DNA of 64,000 nucleotides, taken from NCBI RefSeq assembly GCF_000617845.2, contig NZ_DF820425.1:4515725-4579724 (forward strand), in the 5' to 3' direction. Source of the DNA: Bradyrhizobium sp. DOA9 (GTDB taxonomy: Bacteria; Pseudomonadota; Alphaproteobacteria; Rhizobiales; Xanthobacteraceae). Shown in pieces: positions 23,634 through 32,462 of the stretch. Within the stretch, counting starts at the first letter, position 1. Each line of letters opens with the position of its first letter. Made by a program: the position numbers and the translations under genes. The notes beneath the pieces were generated by a model that was given only the letters and a program-made list of their open reading frames with translations, searched no databases and was not told where the DNA came from.

Positions 23634-23915
23634 ATGAGACAGAACCAAACGGAGACGCGCCGTCAGCAAAATGTCGCGAAGCGGTCGATGACCAAGGAGG
23701 CCAAGCAGCTGGCCGGCCTGATTGCCGGACTGCGCGAATCCCTCGAGGAAATCCACAAGGAGCGGGCGGGCACCAAGCTGTCGGGCGCCGAAATGGGTAT
23801 GCTGGATGAGCGTCGCAACAATCTGCTGCTCACGATCGCAGCCCTCGATGACCGCCTCTCGGCGGTGCAGGGCCTGATCAATCTCGGCCGCCCTCATATC
23901 ATCCGCGTGCACTAG
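23634..23915 (+). CDS. Small charged helical protein, unknown
   Basis: A 93-residue protein, mostly charged helix: TRRQQNVAKRSMTKEAKQL, LRESLEEIHKER and DERRNNLLLTIAALDDRL suggest a coiled coil or helical hairpin. No signal peptide and no recognised family. GGAGG six bases before the ATG at 23634 supports this start over the ATG two codons upstream. It stands alone between mobA and another small gene. Confidence 0.65.
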   Translation: MRQNQTETRRQQNVAKRSMTKEAKQLAGLIAGLRESLEEIHKERAGTKLSGAEMGMLDERRNNLLLTIAALDDRLSAVQGLINLGRPHIIRVH

Positions 23916-24064
23916 CGCCGATCCGAGGTAACGCGATCGGCTCTGTTGCGGCGGCCCGGAGCCGGCCACAGGCCTCCTGGACGGCACCAAATTGCCACGC
24001 TCCCGGCGAATTGCCGCCAAAGCCCGCTGCCACGACAAGGCCGGGTGCAGGGCGACGCAAGGGG

Positions 24065-24250
24065 ATGCAATTGGCCTACAAGATGGTCGCAGAACGCGAC
24101 AACGAGAAGTACAGTTTCGCCCGCGAGAGCCGGTTGCTCATCGTGGCGAAGGCGAAAGTGTGGGCGAGCGAGGGGTGGCGAGTGGTCATCACCGACCAGG
24201 ATGGCAAGGCCTACGCGCCGCCCGAATTCGATCAGCTGTCCGCAGCGTAA
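24065..24250 (+). CDS. Small unknown protein
   Basis: A 61-residue protein beginning MQLAYKMVAERDNEKYSFA and ending with a WRVVITDQDGKAYAPPEFD stretch. Similar short cytoplasmic proteins occur in rhizobia without assigned function. The start is uncertain: AAGGGG abuts the ATG at 24065, and an ATG six codons later or one 18 codons earlier are possible. It converges with the SMR gene. Confidence 0.5.
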   Translation: MQLAYKMVAERDNEKYSFARESRLLIVAKAKVWASEGWRVVITDQDGKAYAPPEFDQLSAA

Positions 24251-24292
24251 CGGTGGGACGCGACCTTACTCTCAGAGCCGGTACCGCGCGCA

Positions 24293-24637
24293 TCAGCGCA
24301 CCGTGGTCTCCGAGAACAGGTTGATGATCACCACCCCTGATACGATCAGCGCGATGCCGACGAAGGCTGCGGCATCCAGGATCTGACGGAACAGCACGAA
24401 GGAGACGGTGGCGGTCAGGATGATGCCGACCCCGCCCCAGATCGCATAGGCGATGCTCAACGGGATTACCCGGATCGCCACCGAGAGTGCGTAGAACGAG
24501 GCGACGTAGAACAGCACCATGGCCAGCGTCGGCCAGGGACGCGTGAACTGCGCGGACTGCTGCAGGAACGCCGACGCGGTGACCTCGAACACGATGGCGA
24601 GGGCGAGAGCCGTATAGGCGTTGAAGGCGGAGGTCAT
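24293..24637 (-). CDS. Small multidrug resistance (SMR) family transporter
   Basis: A 114-residue protein with four transmembrane helices. The essential membrane-embedded Glu of the SMR family is at about position 18 (ALAIVFEVTASAFL), and the second-half signature is SIAYAIWGGVGIILTATVSF. EmrE-type proteins work as dual-topology dimers exchanging cationic drugs or quaternary ammonium ions for protons; guanidinium exporters have a similar fold. The ATG at 24637 follows GAGAGG. It is a single gene, so a homodimer is expected. Confidence 0.88.
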   Translation of the reverse strand: MTSAFNAYTALALAIVFEVTASAFLQQSAQFTRPWPTLAMVLFYVASFYALSVAIRVIPLSIAYAIWGGVGIILTATVSFVLFRQILDAAAFVGIALIVSGVVIINLFSETTVR

Positions 24638-24782
24638 GAGCCTCTCGGGAAGATACCGCGCGGGTGTCGCCAATATCACGCGCGAATGACGAGCCTGCGA
24701 CATTGCCGACGGGCCCCGGTGACTTGCGCTGCATCGAGGCTACTCTTGCCACGCGCGGCGTTTGTCCGTACGGACCTCATTC

Positions 24783-25601
24783 ATGCTCGTCATCTCGATC
24801 CAGAGCCAGGTGGTCCACGGCCATGTCGGCAACAGCGCGGCCGCCTACGCCATGCAGGCGGAGGGCGTGAACGTTGCGGCGGTGCCGACGACGCTGCTGT
24901 CCAATCATCCGCGCTATCCGAGCCTGCGCGGGCGGGTGCTGGAGACCGAGCTCGTCGCCGATCTTCTGACGGGCGTCGAGGAGCGCGGCCTGGTCGAGGA
25001 GGCCGCGGTGCTCGTCACCGGCTATCTCGGCTCGCCCGGCAATGCCGGCGTAATCGCCGATTTCGTCGAGCGGGCGCGCACGCGGAATGCGAAGCTGATC
25101 TATCTCTGCGATCCCGTGATCGGTGACGACGGCCGGGTCTATGTCGCGGACGGCATCCTCGACGTGGTTCGGCACCGGCTGCTGCCGGCGGCGAACCTGA
25201 CGACGCCGAATCAGTTCGAGCTCGAGCTGCTCTCGGGAGTCACAATTTCCGACGCCGGGAGCCTCAGTGCGGCGTGCGCGGTGCTGGCCGGGGCGGGCCG
25301 CACCCACGTCGTCGCCACCGGCTGCACGCTCGCGGATACGGCGGCGGGGCAGGTGGAGACGATCCTGTGCCGCGACGGACGATTGTCGCGCTTTGCGACG
25401 CCGCACCTGCCGATCCGTCCCTTCGGGACCGGCGATCTCCTCACCGGGCTGATAGCGGCGCATCTGGCCAAGGGCGAAGCGATGGAGCTGGCGGTGCGGC
25501 GCGCGGTCGACACGGTCTTCGCGGTGCTGGTGCGCACGCAAGCTACCGGCTCGGCCGAGATGCGGCTGGTGCCGCTGCCGACGGCGGAGCGCGAGCTGTA
25601 A
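24783..25601 (+). CDS. pdxY: Pyridoxal kinase PdxY
   Basis: A 272-residue kinase of the ribokinase fold. Visible family motifs are SQVVHGHVGNSAA at the start, LIYLCDPVIGDDGRVYV near 107-121, LTTPNQFELELLSG, and the anion hole with catalytic Asp in PFGTGDLLTGLIAAHL. It phosphorylates pyridoxal (and possibly pyridoxine) with ATP in the vitamin B6 salvage pathway. It is monocistronic, ending four bases from the convergent M15-like gene. Confidence 0.92.
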   Translation: MLVISIQSQVVHGHVGNSAAAYAMQAEGVNVAAVPTTLLSNHPRYPSLRGRVLETELVADLLTGVEERGLVEEAAVLVTGYLGSPGNAGVIADFVERARTRNAKLIYLCDPVIGDDGRVYVADGILDVVRHRLLPAANLTTPNQFELELLSGVTISDAGSLSAACAVLAGAGRTHVVATGCTLADTAAGQVETILCRDGRLSRFATPHLPIRPFGTGDLLTGLIAAHLAKGEAMELAVRRAVDTVFAVLVRTQATGSAEMRLVPLPTAEREL

Positions 25602-25605
25602 ACGG

Positions 25606-26910
25606 TCAGGTCGCGCGCTTGACGGCCGATTGCGCCGATTTCTGCGGCTTGGCCGGGCTCTTCTGCTCGCGCGCGGCCTGGGCCTTCGGCGGCTTGGCGC
25701 TCGCGACGGCCCGCGGCGTCTTCGGCTTGGCGCCGGCCACGTCCTTGCGATCGGAGGTGCCGCGCTTCGAGATATATTCCTGGCCGTCGATCGGGCCGAC
25801 ATGCGGCGGATCGCGGCCGAGATAGGGCCGGCCGATGCCGAACGCCTTGCCGTTGGCATCGACCCACTTCCACAGGATTTCGGTCGAGACCCAGCGCTGC
25901 GCCCGGTTATTGCCTTGCGTGCTGACGATGTCGGCCGCCATGCCGTGGCCATACCCGCCGCGCGTGCTGCCGCCGTGATAGGAGCGGTTGGAGGCGGCTT
26001 TCAGGCCGCTCGCGATCGACTGGCGATAGTCGTCGCGGAACGCGCTGGTGATGCCCGGCGAAAGGCCGGCGGCTTCCGCCGCGAGCATCATGCGGAACAG
26101 CTTCTGCTTGAAGCTCTTGTCCATGCCGCCGATGACGTAGTCCATCATCGACATGCCGGCGCGCTCGGCCGCGTTCGGATCCTTCCAGGTGAAGTCCTGG
26201 TCGACCAGCTTCGTGAAGCTGCGCATCACCGTGACGGTCTTGCCCTTGCGCTTGACGGTGACCGCGCGCCGCTCCTGAACCTTGATCGTGTCTTCCTTGG
26301 CGGTGCGCTGATAGAGCGCCCAGAGATAGCGGTCGATGCAGGCTTCCATGACGAAGCATTCGTCGAGCACGGCGATGTTGTCGGCCGGCGGTGACGCCTT
26401 GCCCGCAGGCGCGACGGGGCCGCTCGCGATCGCCGCGGGGGACAATGCGTCCGTCGTCACGATCTCGGTGGGGTCGGCGGAGGCGAGCTTGACGGGCTCG
26501 GGCAGAGGGGCGGGGGCAACCTCGCTGACGAGAGGCTCCGGCTCGGGGGAGATCTGCGGCGCGGGAGCAGGTTCCGCCGGCAAGATCAGGACCGGATCGG
26601 CCGAAACAAGCTTGACGGTGGCGGCGGGCTGCTCGGGCGCTATCTCTGCTGGCGCCGCAGGGGCAGGGGCCGCAGCGACGGCGGCGGCGATGTCGGCGGT
26701 CAGAGCGAGGCCGTCCTCGATGGTCGCAGCCCGAGGCACGTCGGCGAGGTCGATGCGGGAAAGATCTTTGGCACGCGAGATCGCGGCCGCATTGGCACCG
26801 CTGTTCTCGATGAGCGCAGGCGCATAGGCGGAGAGAGACAACGCGAGCCAGCCGGCGACAACGGCCGAGGGACACGACACCGCCACCAGAAGAGACCGCC
26901 GATCGTTCAT
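25606..26910 (-). CDS. M15-type peptidase (D-Ala-D-Ala carboxypeptidase-like), anchored
   Basis: A 434-residue protein. An N-terminal hydrophobic anchor or signal (about 6-30) is followed by an Ala/Pro-rich linker to about residue 175. The catalytic region shows SAFRDDYRQSIASG, the metal-ligand motif YGHGMAADIV and a second ligand in RDPPHVGPIDGQEY, the pattern of M15/VanY-like zinc peptidases that trim peptidoglycan stem peptides. A basic Lys/Ala/Pro tail follows. GGAGG supports the ATG at 26910. It is presumably periplasmic. Confidence 0.78.
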   Translation of the reverse strand: MNDRRSLLVAVSCPSAVVAGWLALSLSAYAPALIENSGANAAAISRAKDLSRIDLADVPRAATIEDGLALTADIAAAVAAAPAPAAPAEIAPEQPAATVKLVSADPVLILPAEPAPAPQISPEPEPLVSEVAPAPLPEPVKLASADPTEIVTTDALSPAAIASGPVAPAGKASPPADNIAVLDECFVMEACIDRYLWALYQRTAKEDTIKVQERRAVTVKRKGKTVTVMRSFTKLVDQDFTWKDPNAAERAGMSMMDYVIGGMDKSFKQKLFRMMLAAEAAGLSPGITSAFRDDYRQSIASGLKAASNRSYHGGSTRGGYGHGMAADIVSTQGNNRAQRWVSTEILWKWVDANGKAFGIGRPYLGRDPPHVGPIDGQEYISKRGTSDRKDVAGAKPKTPRAVASAKPPKAQAAREQKSPAKPQKSAQSAVKRAT

Positions 26911-27154
26911 GATCCCTGCCTCCAAACGGTCTGCCCGAACCATCTTGCTCGAACAGTGATGATGCAAACAGTCTGACGAAAACAGTCTTGCACGGAAAGG
27001 CATGCAGCGCGTCGATTGTTCGGGCCACGGTGTGGCGGCGCAATGGCGCAAATCGGCGAGCGCGGGCTTTTCGAGGCGGGTGTTGCCGAAGTGCAACGCC
27101 CGGTTCCATTCCGCGTTGCCGCAACTTTGTTGCTGCTGGTGCGTTGGAGGCGCC

Positions 27155-27358
27155 ATGACGCATCCCTCGCTTCGTCCCATGGACGCCTTCGACCCCACCG
27201 AGCCCGCTATCCTGCACGATCGTCTCTCCGACACGATCATCACCTGGACCGCCGATCAGGCCGAGGACTACCGCCGCGCCAGCCGGCCCGGCGCGGATGG
27301 GACCGTGGCCTGGAAGACCTATCTCTTCGATGGCTGGGGCAACGTTCTGGGTGGCTGA
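27155..27358 (+). CDS. Small unknown protein
   Basis: A 67-residue acidic protein (MTHPSLRPMDAFDPTEP through WKTYLFDGWGNVLGG) with no recognised family. TTGGAGG lies four bases upstream of the ATG, a strong ribosome site that supports the call. Its last 40 bases overlap the convergent AdaA-like gene. Confidence 0.55.
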   Translation: MTHPSLRPMDAFDPTEPAILHDRLSDTIITWTADQAEDYRRASRPGADGTVAWKTYLFDGWGNVLGG

Positions 27359-27987
27359 GCACCACCCATTGAGGCGCTGCGGCGCGGCCGACTCGAATAA
27401 GCGCGGGTCGCCGGGCTCGCCGCGCGCAGGCTTGACGGCGAGCGGCCGTACAGTTCGGCGAAGGCGGCGTTGAACCTGCGCAGGCTGCCGAACCCGGCCT
27501 GGAATGCGATCGCGGTCATGCTGTCATCGCCGGCATCGAGCAGGCGCTTGGCGCGCTGGACGCGCAATGTCTTGGCGAGCTGCTGCGGCGTAGCGCCGAC
27601 ATGGCGCTCGAACAGGCGCGCCAGGTGACGCGACGAGATGCCGAGCCGCGTCGCGAGATCAACCACCGAGCCTTCATCCAGCGCACCGTCATCGATGAGC
27701 CTTATGGCCCGGGCCACCGTGGAGCGCGTGCCGTTCCAAGCCGGGCAGAATGGAGCGGTCTCGGGACGGCAGCGCAGGCAGGGCCGGAAGCCGGCGGCCT
27801 CGGCAGCCGCCGCCGTCGGATAATAGACCACGTTGCGCGCCAGCGGCTGCTTGGCCGGACAGACCGGCCGGCAATAGATGCCCGTGGTCTTCACCGCCGT
27901 GAAGAAGCGGCCGTCATAGCGGGGATCGCGGCGCAGGCGCGCGGCGTTGCAGACATCGAAGCTCAGCATGAGCGGATAGTAGCGCAT
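27319..27987 (-). CDS. AdaA-like regulator: Ada metal-binding domain plus AraC HTH
   Basis: A 222-residue protein. Residues 8-80 form the Ada N-terminal zinc domain with Cys39, Cys43, Cys70 and Cys73 (GIYCRPVCP and PCLRCRP), which in Ada accepts methyl groups from DNA phosphotriesters. Residues about 90-190 are an AraC-type helix-turn-helix. The O6-methyltransferase or AlkA glycosylase domain that usually follows is missing; the end is a low-complexity basic tail. It could be a genuine AdaA-type activator or a shortened Ada/AlkA fusion. The ATG at 27969 is an alternative start. Confidence 0.82.
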   Translation of the reverse strand: MRYYPLMLSFDVCNAARLRRDPRYDGRFFTAVKTTGIYCRPVCPAKQPLARNVVYYPTAAAAEAAGFRPCLRCRPETAPFCPAWNGTRSTVARAIRLIDDGALDEGSVVDLATRLGISSRHLARLFERHVGATPQQLAKTLRVQRAKRLLDAGDDSMTAIAFQAGFGSLRRFNAAFAELYGRSPSSLRAASPATRAYSSRPRRSASMGGAQPPRTLPQPSKR

Positions 27988-28099
27988 GGGGGCGGCGGCG
28001 GAAGGCCTAGCCGGATGACCGAGTCCGATTATGACGAGCCGCGGCGCGCCTCGCGGCCTAGAAGGCGGTTCTCATCGCAACACGGCCGGAGGCGCCATC

Positions 28100-28516
28100 G
28101 TGACCAGCCCGAGAGACGTCGTACTGAACGCCTGGAAGACCTTTTCATCACGCGATCCCGAGCGCATAGCGGCACTCTTCGCCGAAGACGCCGAATGGAT
28201 CGCGCCGAAGGGCAATGCCACCGCCATCGCGCTCGACCACACCGATCACATGAAGGGGTCGCACCAGATCGGGCGCTTCATCGCGCAGGAGATGCACCGA
28301 TTGTTTTCGGAGATCGATATCGCGTTCCGCGGCGTGTATGTCGACGGCGATGTCGTGATCGTGGAGGAGCGGATGCGCGCCACGCTGCCCGGCGGCAAGC
28401 CGTACGAGAACGAGTATTGCTTCGTGTTCGAGGTGGTGGGCGACCGTATCAGGCAGGTGCGGGAATACATGGATACGCGCAAGGGATGGCGGATGGTCTT
28501 CGATGAGGGGCTGTAA
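28100..28516 (+). CDS. SnoaL-like / NTF2-fold protein
   Basis: A 138-residue protein of the nuclear transport factor 2-like superfamily: an N-terminal helix (DVVLNAWKTFSSRDPERIAALFAEDAEWIAP), then beta strands VEERMRATLPGG, YCFVFEVVGDRIRQVREYMD. Such folds serve as small enzymes (isomerases, dehydratases) or binding proteins; no catalytic set can be assigned. A GTG start at 28100 is chosen because GGAGG is seven bases upstream. Confidence 0.75.
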   Translation: MTSPRDVVLNAWKTFSSRDPERIAALFAEDAEWIAPKGNATAIALDHTDHMKGSHQIGRFIAQEMHRLFSEIDIAFRGVYVDGDVVIVEERMRATLPGGKPYENEYCFVFEVVGDRIRQVREYMDTRKGWRMVFDEGL

Positions 28517-28601
28517 CACGCGCAGTCGGCATCGCCCTCGCGTGACAGCTCTGCAGCCGCGTGGGTTGAGCGGCTCAGCGCGCCGACATATCGAGTGATC
28601 C

Positions 28602-29516
28602 ATGGATCAGCGGACGAGCGGCGCCGACGCTCAGAAGAAGGATGCCGCGCCGGCACTGCTCGGCGTGGTCTGCGGGCTTGCCGCGGCGCTGTTCTGGGCG
28701 CTCGGCTTTGCCGCCACGCGGCACGGCCTCAAGGCCGGCTTCACGCCGGTCGATCTGCTGGTGCATCGCTATGTCTGGTCGGGGGTCGCCTTCCTGCCCC
28801 TGGTGTTGCGCGCCGGACTCTCCGATCTCTGCGGCATCGGCTGGGGCAGAGGGCTCGTGCTGATGGTGCTCGGCGGTCCCGTGATGTCGCTGATCTCGTA
28901 CATCGGATTCCTGTTCGTCCCGCTCGGCCACGGCAGCGTGATCCAGCCCTCTTGCGCGACGCTCGGCGGTCTCCTGCTCGCGGCGGTCGTGCTGAAGGAG
29001 CGGATCTCCGCCTCGCGCCTGACCGGCGCGCTCGTCATCGTCGGAGGCCTCGGCGTGATCGGTGCGGAATCGATCGGCCACATCGGTGCCGACGGCATTC
29101 AGGGCGATCTGATCTTCGTGCTTGCCGGGTTCATGTTCGCCGGCTTCGGCGCGATGCTGCGCCGATGGCGCGTCTCGGCCGTGTCGGCGGCGCTCGTGAT
29201 CAACGTGCTGTCGCTGCTGCTGGTGCCGGTCTACGTCGCCACGGTCGGCCTCGCCCACATTGCATCAATCGGCATGACCGAGAACGCCATCCAGGCGCTG
29301 GCGCAGGGCGCGCTTGCCGGCCCCGCCGCGCTCTATCTCTACGCCGTCTCGGTCCAGCGTCTCGGCGTCGCCCGCGCCGCGGTGTTTCCGGCCTGCGTGC
29401 CAGCGCTGACGCTGCTCACCGGCTGGCTGCTGCTTGGCGAGCCGCCGACGATGCTGCAGACGGCAGGCCTCGTGACGGTGCTGTGCGGGTTCTACCTGGC
29501 GCAGCGGCAAAGCTAG
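28602..29516 (+). CDS. EamA/DMT family transporter
   Basis: A 304-residue integral membrane protein with about ten helices in two EamA repeats. The first starts after a short charged N-terminus (LLGVVCGLAAALFWALGFAATRHGL) and the second near residue 165 (GDLIFVLAGFMFAGFGAML). The repeat ends LLLGEPPTMLQTAGLVTVLCGFYLA is characteristic. Members export amino acids, metabolites or drugs; substrate unknown. It ends 6 bp from the convergent YjdM gene. Confidence 0.87.
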   Translation: MDQRTSGADAQKKDAAPALLGVVCGLAAALFWALGFAATRHGLKAGFTPVDLLVHRYVWSGVAFLPLVLRAGLSDLCGIGWGRGLVLMVLGGPVMSLISYIGFLFVPLGHGSVIQPSCATLGGLLLAAVVLKERISASRLTGALVIVGGLGVIGAESIGHIGADGIQGDLIFVLAGFMFAGFGAMLRRWRVSAVSAALVINVLSLLLVPVYVATVGLAHIASIGMTENAIQALAQGALAGPAALYLYAVSVQRLGVARAAVFPACVPALTLLTGWLLLGEPPTMLQTAGLVTVLCGFYLAQRQS

Positions 29517-29522
29517 CGGACC

Positions 29523-29873
29523 TCAGGCCTTCCTCACGAACTCCGACTTCAGATTCATCGCGCCGATGCCGTCGATCTTGCAGGCGATGTCGTGGCCGTC
29601 GCTGGCGTCCTGCAGGCGGATGTTGCGCACCTTGGTGCCGCCCTTGACGACCGAGGACGAGCCCTTGATCTTGAGATCCTTGATCACGATCACGCTGTCG
29701 CCGTCGGCGAGCAAATTGCCGTTGGCATCGCGCACACCCGCTGCCTGCGCCGTGTCCGCGACCGCGTCCGCCGCGCCGCTCCATTCATGGCCGCATTCCG
29801 GGCAGACCCAGAGATCGCGGTCCTGATAGGCGTGCTCGGAATTGCAGGTCGGGCATTTCATCGTGTCGGTCAT
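29523..29873 (-). CDS. YjdM/PhnA family zinc-ribbon protein
   Basis: A 116-residue protein of the alkylphosphonate-utilisation operon PhnA/YjdM family. An N-terminal zinc ribbon has Cys7, Cys10, Cys24 and Cys27 (CPTC and CPECGHEW). The C-terminal SH3-like domain shows LADGDSVIVIKDLKIKGSS and KVRNIRL. Despite its old name the family is not proven to act on phosphonates and no phn genes are nearby. The ATG at 29873 was chosen to match the conserved length. Confidence 0.9.
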   Translation of the reverse strand: MTDTMKCPTCNSEHAYQDRDLWVCPECGHEWSGAADAVADTAQAAGVRDANGNLLADGDSVIVIKDLKIKGSSSVVKGGTKVRNIRLQDASDGHDIACKIDGIGAMNLKSEFVRKA

Positions 29874-30098
29874 GACGGGTCTTGTCTCGTGGGTTCGTAT
29901 CGCGGCGCGACCGTAGAGGCGGGAGGCGGGAAAGCAAGGAAAAGCTGCGTACGGCGTGGGCCTTGCGGCGCCTGCCGGTGCGATGTCACCGAACCAGCCC
30001 GAGCCCTTCAATGAACCAACGCGCGCGTTGAGATGCATCAACGGGCACTGCGCGCGAAGGTCGTATCGTCTCCTCGGAAATGACCGCCGGAGGCCGCG

Positions 30099-30551
30099 AT
30101 GGACGACACGCTCAGAGCAAAGATCCAGACCTTGCTGGACCAGCACCGCACGATGCGGATCGCGACGCTTCGCGCCGATGGCTGGCCGCAAGTGACGACG
30201 GTCGGCTATGCCAACGAAGGTTTCACCATCTACTTCCTCTGCGGCCCCGACAGCCAGAAGGCGCAGAACATCGCGCGGGACGATCGCGTGTCGCTGGCGA
30301 TCGACGACGATCCGGCGCAGGTGATGGAGATCACCGGACTGTCCATGGCGGCGCGGGCGGTGGCCGTGACCGACCCGGCCGAAGCCGAGAAGGCGATCGC
30401 GCTTCTGATGGCGCGCTATCCCGAGCAGAAGGCCCTCGGCCTTCCCGTGCCGAAGCCGTCCGAGGTGCGGCTGATCCGCCTCAGGCCGACGGTGATCTCG
30501 CTGCTCGATTATTCCAAGGGCTTCGGCCACACCGACCTCGTGACGTGCTGA
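30099..30551 (+). CDS. Pyridoxamine 5'-phosphate oxidase-family protein
   Basis: A 150-residue split-barrel flavin-binding protein: RTMRIATLRADGWPQVTTVGYANEG at the start, then IYFLCGPDSQKAQNIARDDRVSLAID, the usual FMN-site region of PNPOx-like proteins. Members bind FMN, F420 or haem. The true PdxH C-terminal dimerisation part is absent, so it is not the B6 biosynthetic oxidase. Monocistronic by appearance. Confidence 0.83.
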   Translation: MDDTLRAKIQTLLDQHRTMRIATLRADGWPQVTTVGYANEGFTIYFLCGPDSQKAQNIARDDRVSLAIDDDPAQVMEITGLSMAARAVAVTDPAEAEKAIALLMARYPEQKALGLPVPKPSEVRLIRLRPTVISLLDYSKGFGHTDLVTC

Positions 30552-30632
30552 GCCGCTTGCTTGACGCAGATCAAGCTGGCACCGTGGTGCAAATCTAGGC
30601 TGCGCGATCAGTCAATCGCGGTGAGGTGGGCG

Positions 30633-30992
30633 ATGTCGCACAGTGCTCGAATCTCGATCGGCATCGTCATCCTGATTGCGCTGTCGGTGCTGTTTCTCTT
30701 CAGCGTCGTCCACACCGCCGCCGGGGCGCCGAGGCCCCAATCGGGCGCGATCGCCGCGGGTCATCGCCTGGCGCAGGCGTGGTGCCAGTCGTGTCACGCG
30801 ATCGAGCCGCACATGGCCGGCTTCTTCGACGAGGCGCCGAGCTTCCAATCCATCGCCGACCGCAAGGGCACCACCGCGCTGTCGCTCAAGGTGTTCTGGC
30901 GGACCAGCCACCGCAACATGCCGAACCTCGTGATCTCGCCGGAGCAGGCCGAGGTGCTCTCGGCCTATATCCTGAGCCTGAAGCGCGATTGA
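30633..30992 (+). CDS. Membrane-anchored c-type cytochrome
   Basis: A 119-residue monohaem cytochrome. An uncleaved or cleaved N-terminal hydrophobic segment is at 7-29, then the haem site CQSCH at 51-55 and a likely axial Met in RNMPNLVISPEQ near 98. It would be a periplasm-facing electron carrier, maturing through the Ccm system. No oxidase or dehydrogenase genes are next to it. The ATG at 30633 has GAGGTGGG upstream. Confidence 0.85.
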   Translation: MSHSARISIGIVILIALSVLFLFSVVHTAAGAPRPQSGAIAAGHRLAQAWCQSCHAIEPHMAGFFDEAPSFQSIADRKGTTALSLKVFWRTSHRNMPNLVISPEQAEVLSAYILSLKRD

Positions 30993-31243
30993 GGGCCCGG
31001 CCAGGCAAAGTTTCGAAAACAACCCCATGCACAGTAGCCAAGCCTATGGAATCACTGGGCTTTGTTTTGATTCGGTGATTCCGAATGCGAATTTGACCCG
31101 TCGGGCAAAACAATGGCATGATGCCATGCTGGCGCAGGTCCGTTGATGGGCGATTGATCGGGGCGTCGGGTGCGGCACCATCCCGGATTCCGCTGACGCT
31201 CCATCCGGGCTAGGCTCACTGTGCAATCTGCGACGAGCCCCTC

Positions 31244-31648
31244 ATGAGCTTCCTCCTCAACATCGATGTTCCCGACGTGGCGAAAGCCACGGCGTTCTAC
31301 ACCGAAGCCTTCGGCCTTACGGTCGGCCGCCGCTTCGGCGCCGATTTCGTCGAGCTCAACGGCTGGCCGGCGCCGGTGTATCTCCTGACCAAGCAGGCCG
31401 GCACGATCGGCGCCGGCGGCGACCGCCGCCGCTACGGGCGGCACTGGACGCCGGTGCATGTCGACGTCGTCGTCGACGATGTCGATGCCGCCGTCGCGCG
31501 TGCGCTCGCTGCAGGCGCGATCCTGGAGGTGCCGGCGAGCGATGCGCCCTATGGCCGGATCGCGATGCTGGCCGATCCGTTCGGGCACGGCTTTTGTCTG
31601 CTGGCGTTCAGCGCGAAGGGATATGATGCGTTGCTGGAGAGTTCGTAA
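31244..31648 (+). CDS. VOC family (glyoxalase-like) protein
   Basis: A 134-residue vicinal oxygen chelate protein with two beta-alpha-beta-beta-beta modules: LLNIDVPDVAKATAFYTEAFGL at the start, and VHVDVVVDDVDAAVARALAAGA, then MLADPFGHGFCLLAF. Potential metal ligands are His in the second module and Asp/His near the end. The substrate class (dioxygenase, lyase or antibiotic-binding) is unresolved. It is followed 38 bp later by an unrelated coiled-coil gene. Confidence 0.82.
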   Translation: MSFLLNIDVPDVAKATAFYTEAFGLTVGRRFGADFVELNGWPAPVYLLTKQAGTIGAGGDRRRYGRHWTPVHVDVVVDDVDAAVARALAAGAILEVPASDAPYGRIAMLADPFGHGFCLLAFSAKGYDALLESS

Positions 31649-31686
31649 CCCGGGCAACGATCGCAGCAAGCTACAATCGGGACGAC

Positions 31687-32334
31687 ATGCCGGCAAAACC
31701 GCGAAGGAAGCTGAAGACCTACCAGACCTCGCTCGGCTTCTTCGACCAGGCGATCGCCGCGCCCTCGATGAAGGCGGCGCTCGAGGCCTGGGGCGCCAGC
31801 TCCAACCTGTTCCACCAGGGCGCGGCGAAGGAGACCGACGACCCCGATGTCGTCGCCGCGACCATGGCGAAGCCGGGCGTGGTGCTGAGGCGCCCGGTCG
31901 GCTCGGACGGCCCGTTCACCGAGAGCGCGGAGCTGCCGACCGATCTCGGCGAGGGCGAGGCGAGGCCCAGGAGCAAGTCGAAGCGCAAATCGGGAGCGCA
32001 GAAGCGTCCAGCCAGGACGGCGCGGAAGGCAAGCCGCGCAATCGATGATGCAGCCGTCCGCAAGGCCGCCGCGGCCTTCGAGAAGGAGGAGCGACGGCGC
32101 GAGGTCGCGCGGGCCAGGGAAGAGGCCGCCCGCGCCAGGGAGCGCGCGCGCCGCGACAAGGCGGTGACTGCTGCGGAAGCGGCATTGGACAAGGCGCGGC
32201 GCGAGCACGGCGCCAAGGCCGAGGCGATCGAAGCCGAGCGTGCCGCGCTCGATGCGCGCGCCGAGGCCGAGCAGGCGCGCTGGGACCAGCAAAGGAAGAA
32301 GCTGGAGCAGGCGCTGCGCCGGGCGCGCGAGTAG
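31687..32334 (+). CDS. Coiled-coil protein of unknown function
   Basis: A 215-residue protein. The N-terminal ~80 residues are ordered (KTYQTSLGFFDQAIAAPSMKAALEAWGASSNLF); a Lys/Arg-rich linker follows, and residues about 115-213 form a long, highly charged Ala/Glu/Arg coiled coil, like TolA-type linkers. No membrane segment is seen. It is a common rhizobial architecture without known role. The charged repeats explain long open frames on the opposite strand. Confidence 0.68.
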   Translation: MPAKPRRKLKTYQTSLGFFDQAIAAPSMKAALEAWGASSNLFHQGAAKETDDPDVVAATMAKPGVVLRRPVGSDGPFTESAELPTDLGEGEARPRSKSKRKSGAQKRPARTARKASRAIDDAAVRKAAAAFEKEERRREVARAREEAARARERARRDKAVTAAEAALDKARREHGAKAEAIEAERAALDARAEAEQARWDQQRKKLEQALRRARE

Positions 32335-32462
32335 CTTTCGCAAGGGGGAAGGAATTTCTTTACCATGCGATCCGGTCCCCGCCGTCTCGCCCGACGTTTA
32401 GGAGTTGCGGCAAAATTCTGCGCTATCGTCGCCCGGATAGGAATTGCGCTTCGGGAGCCGTC

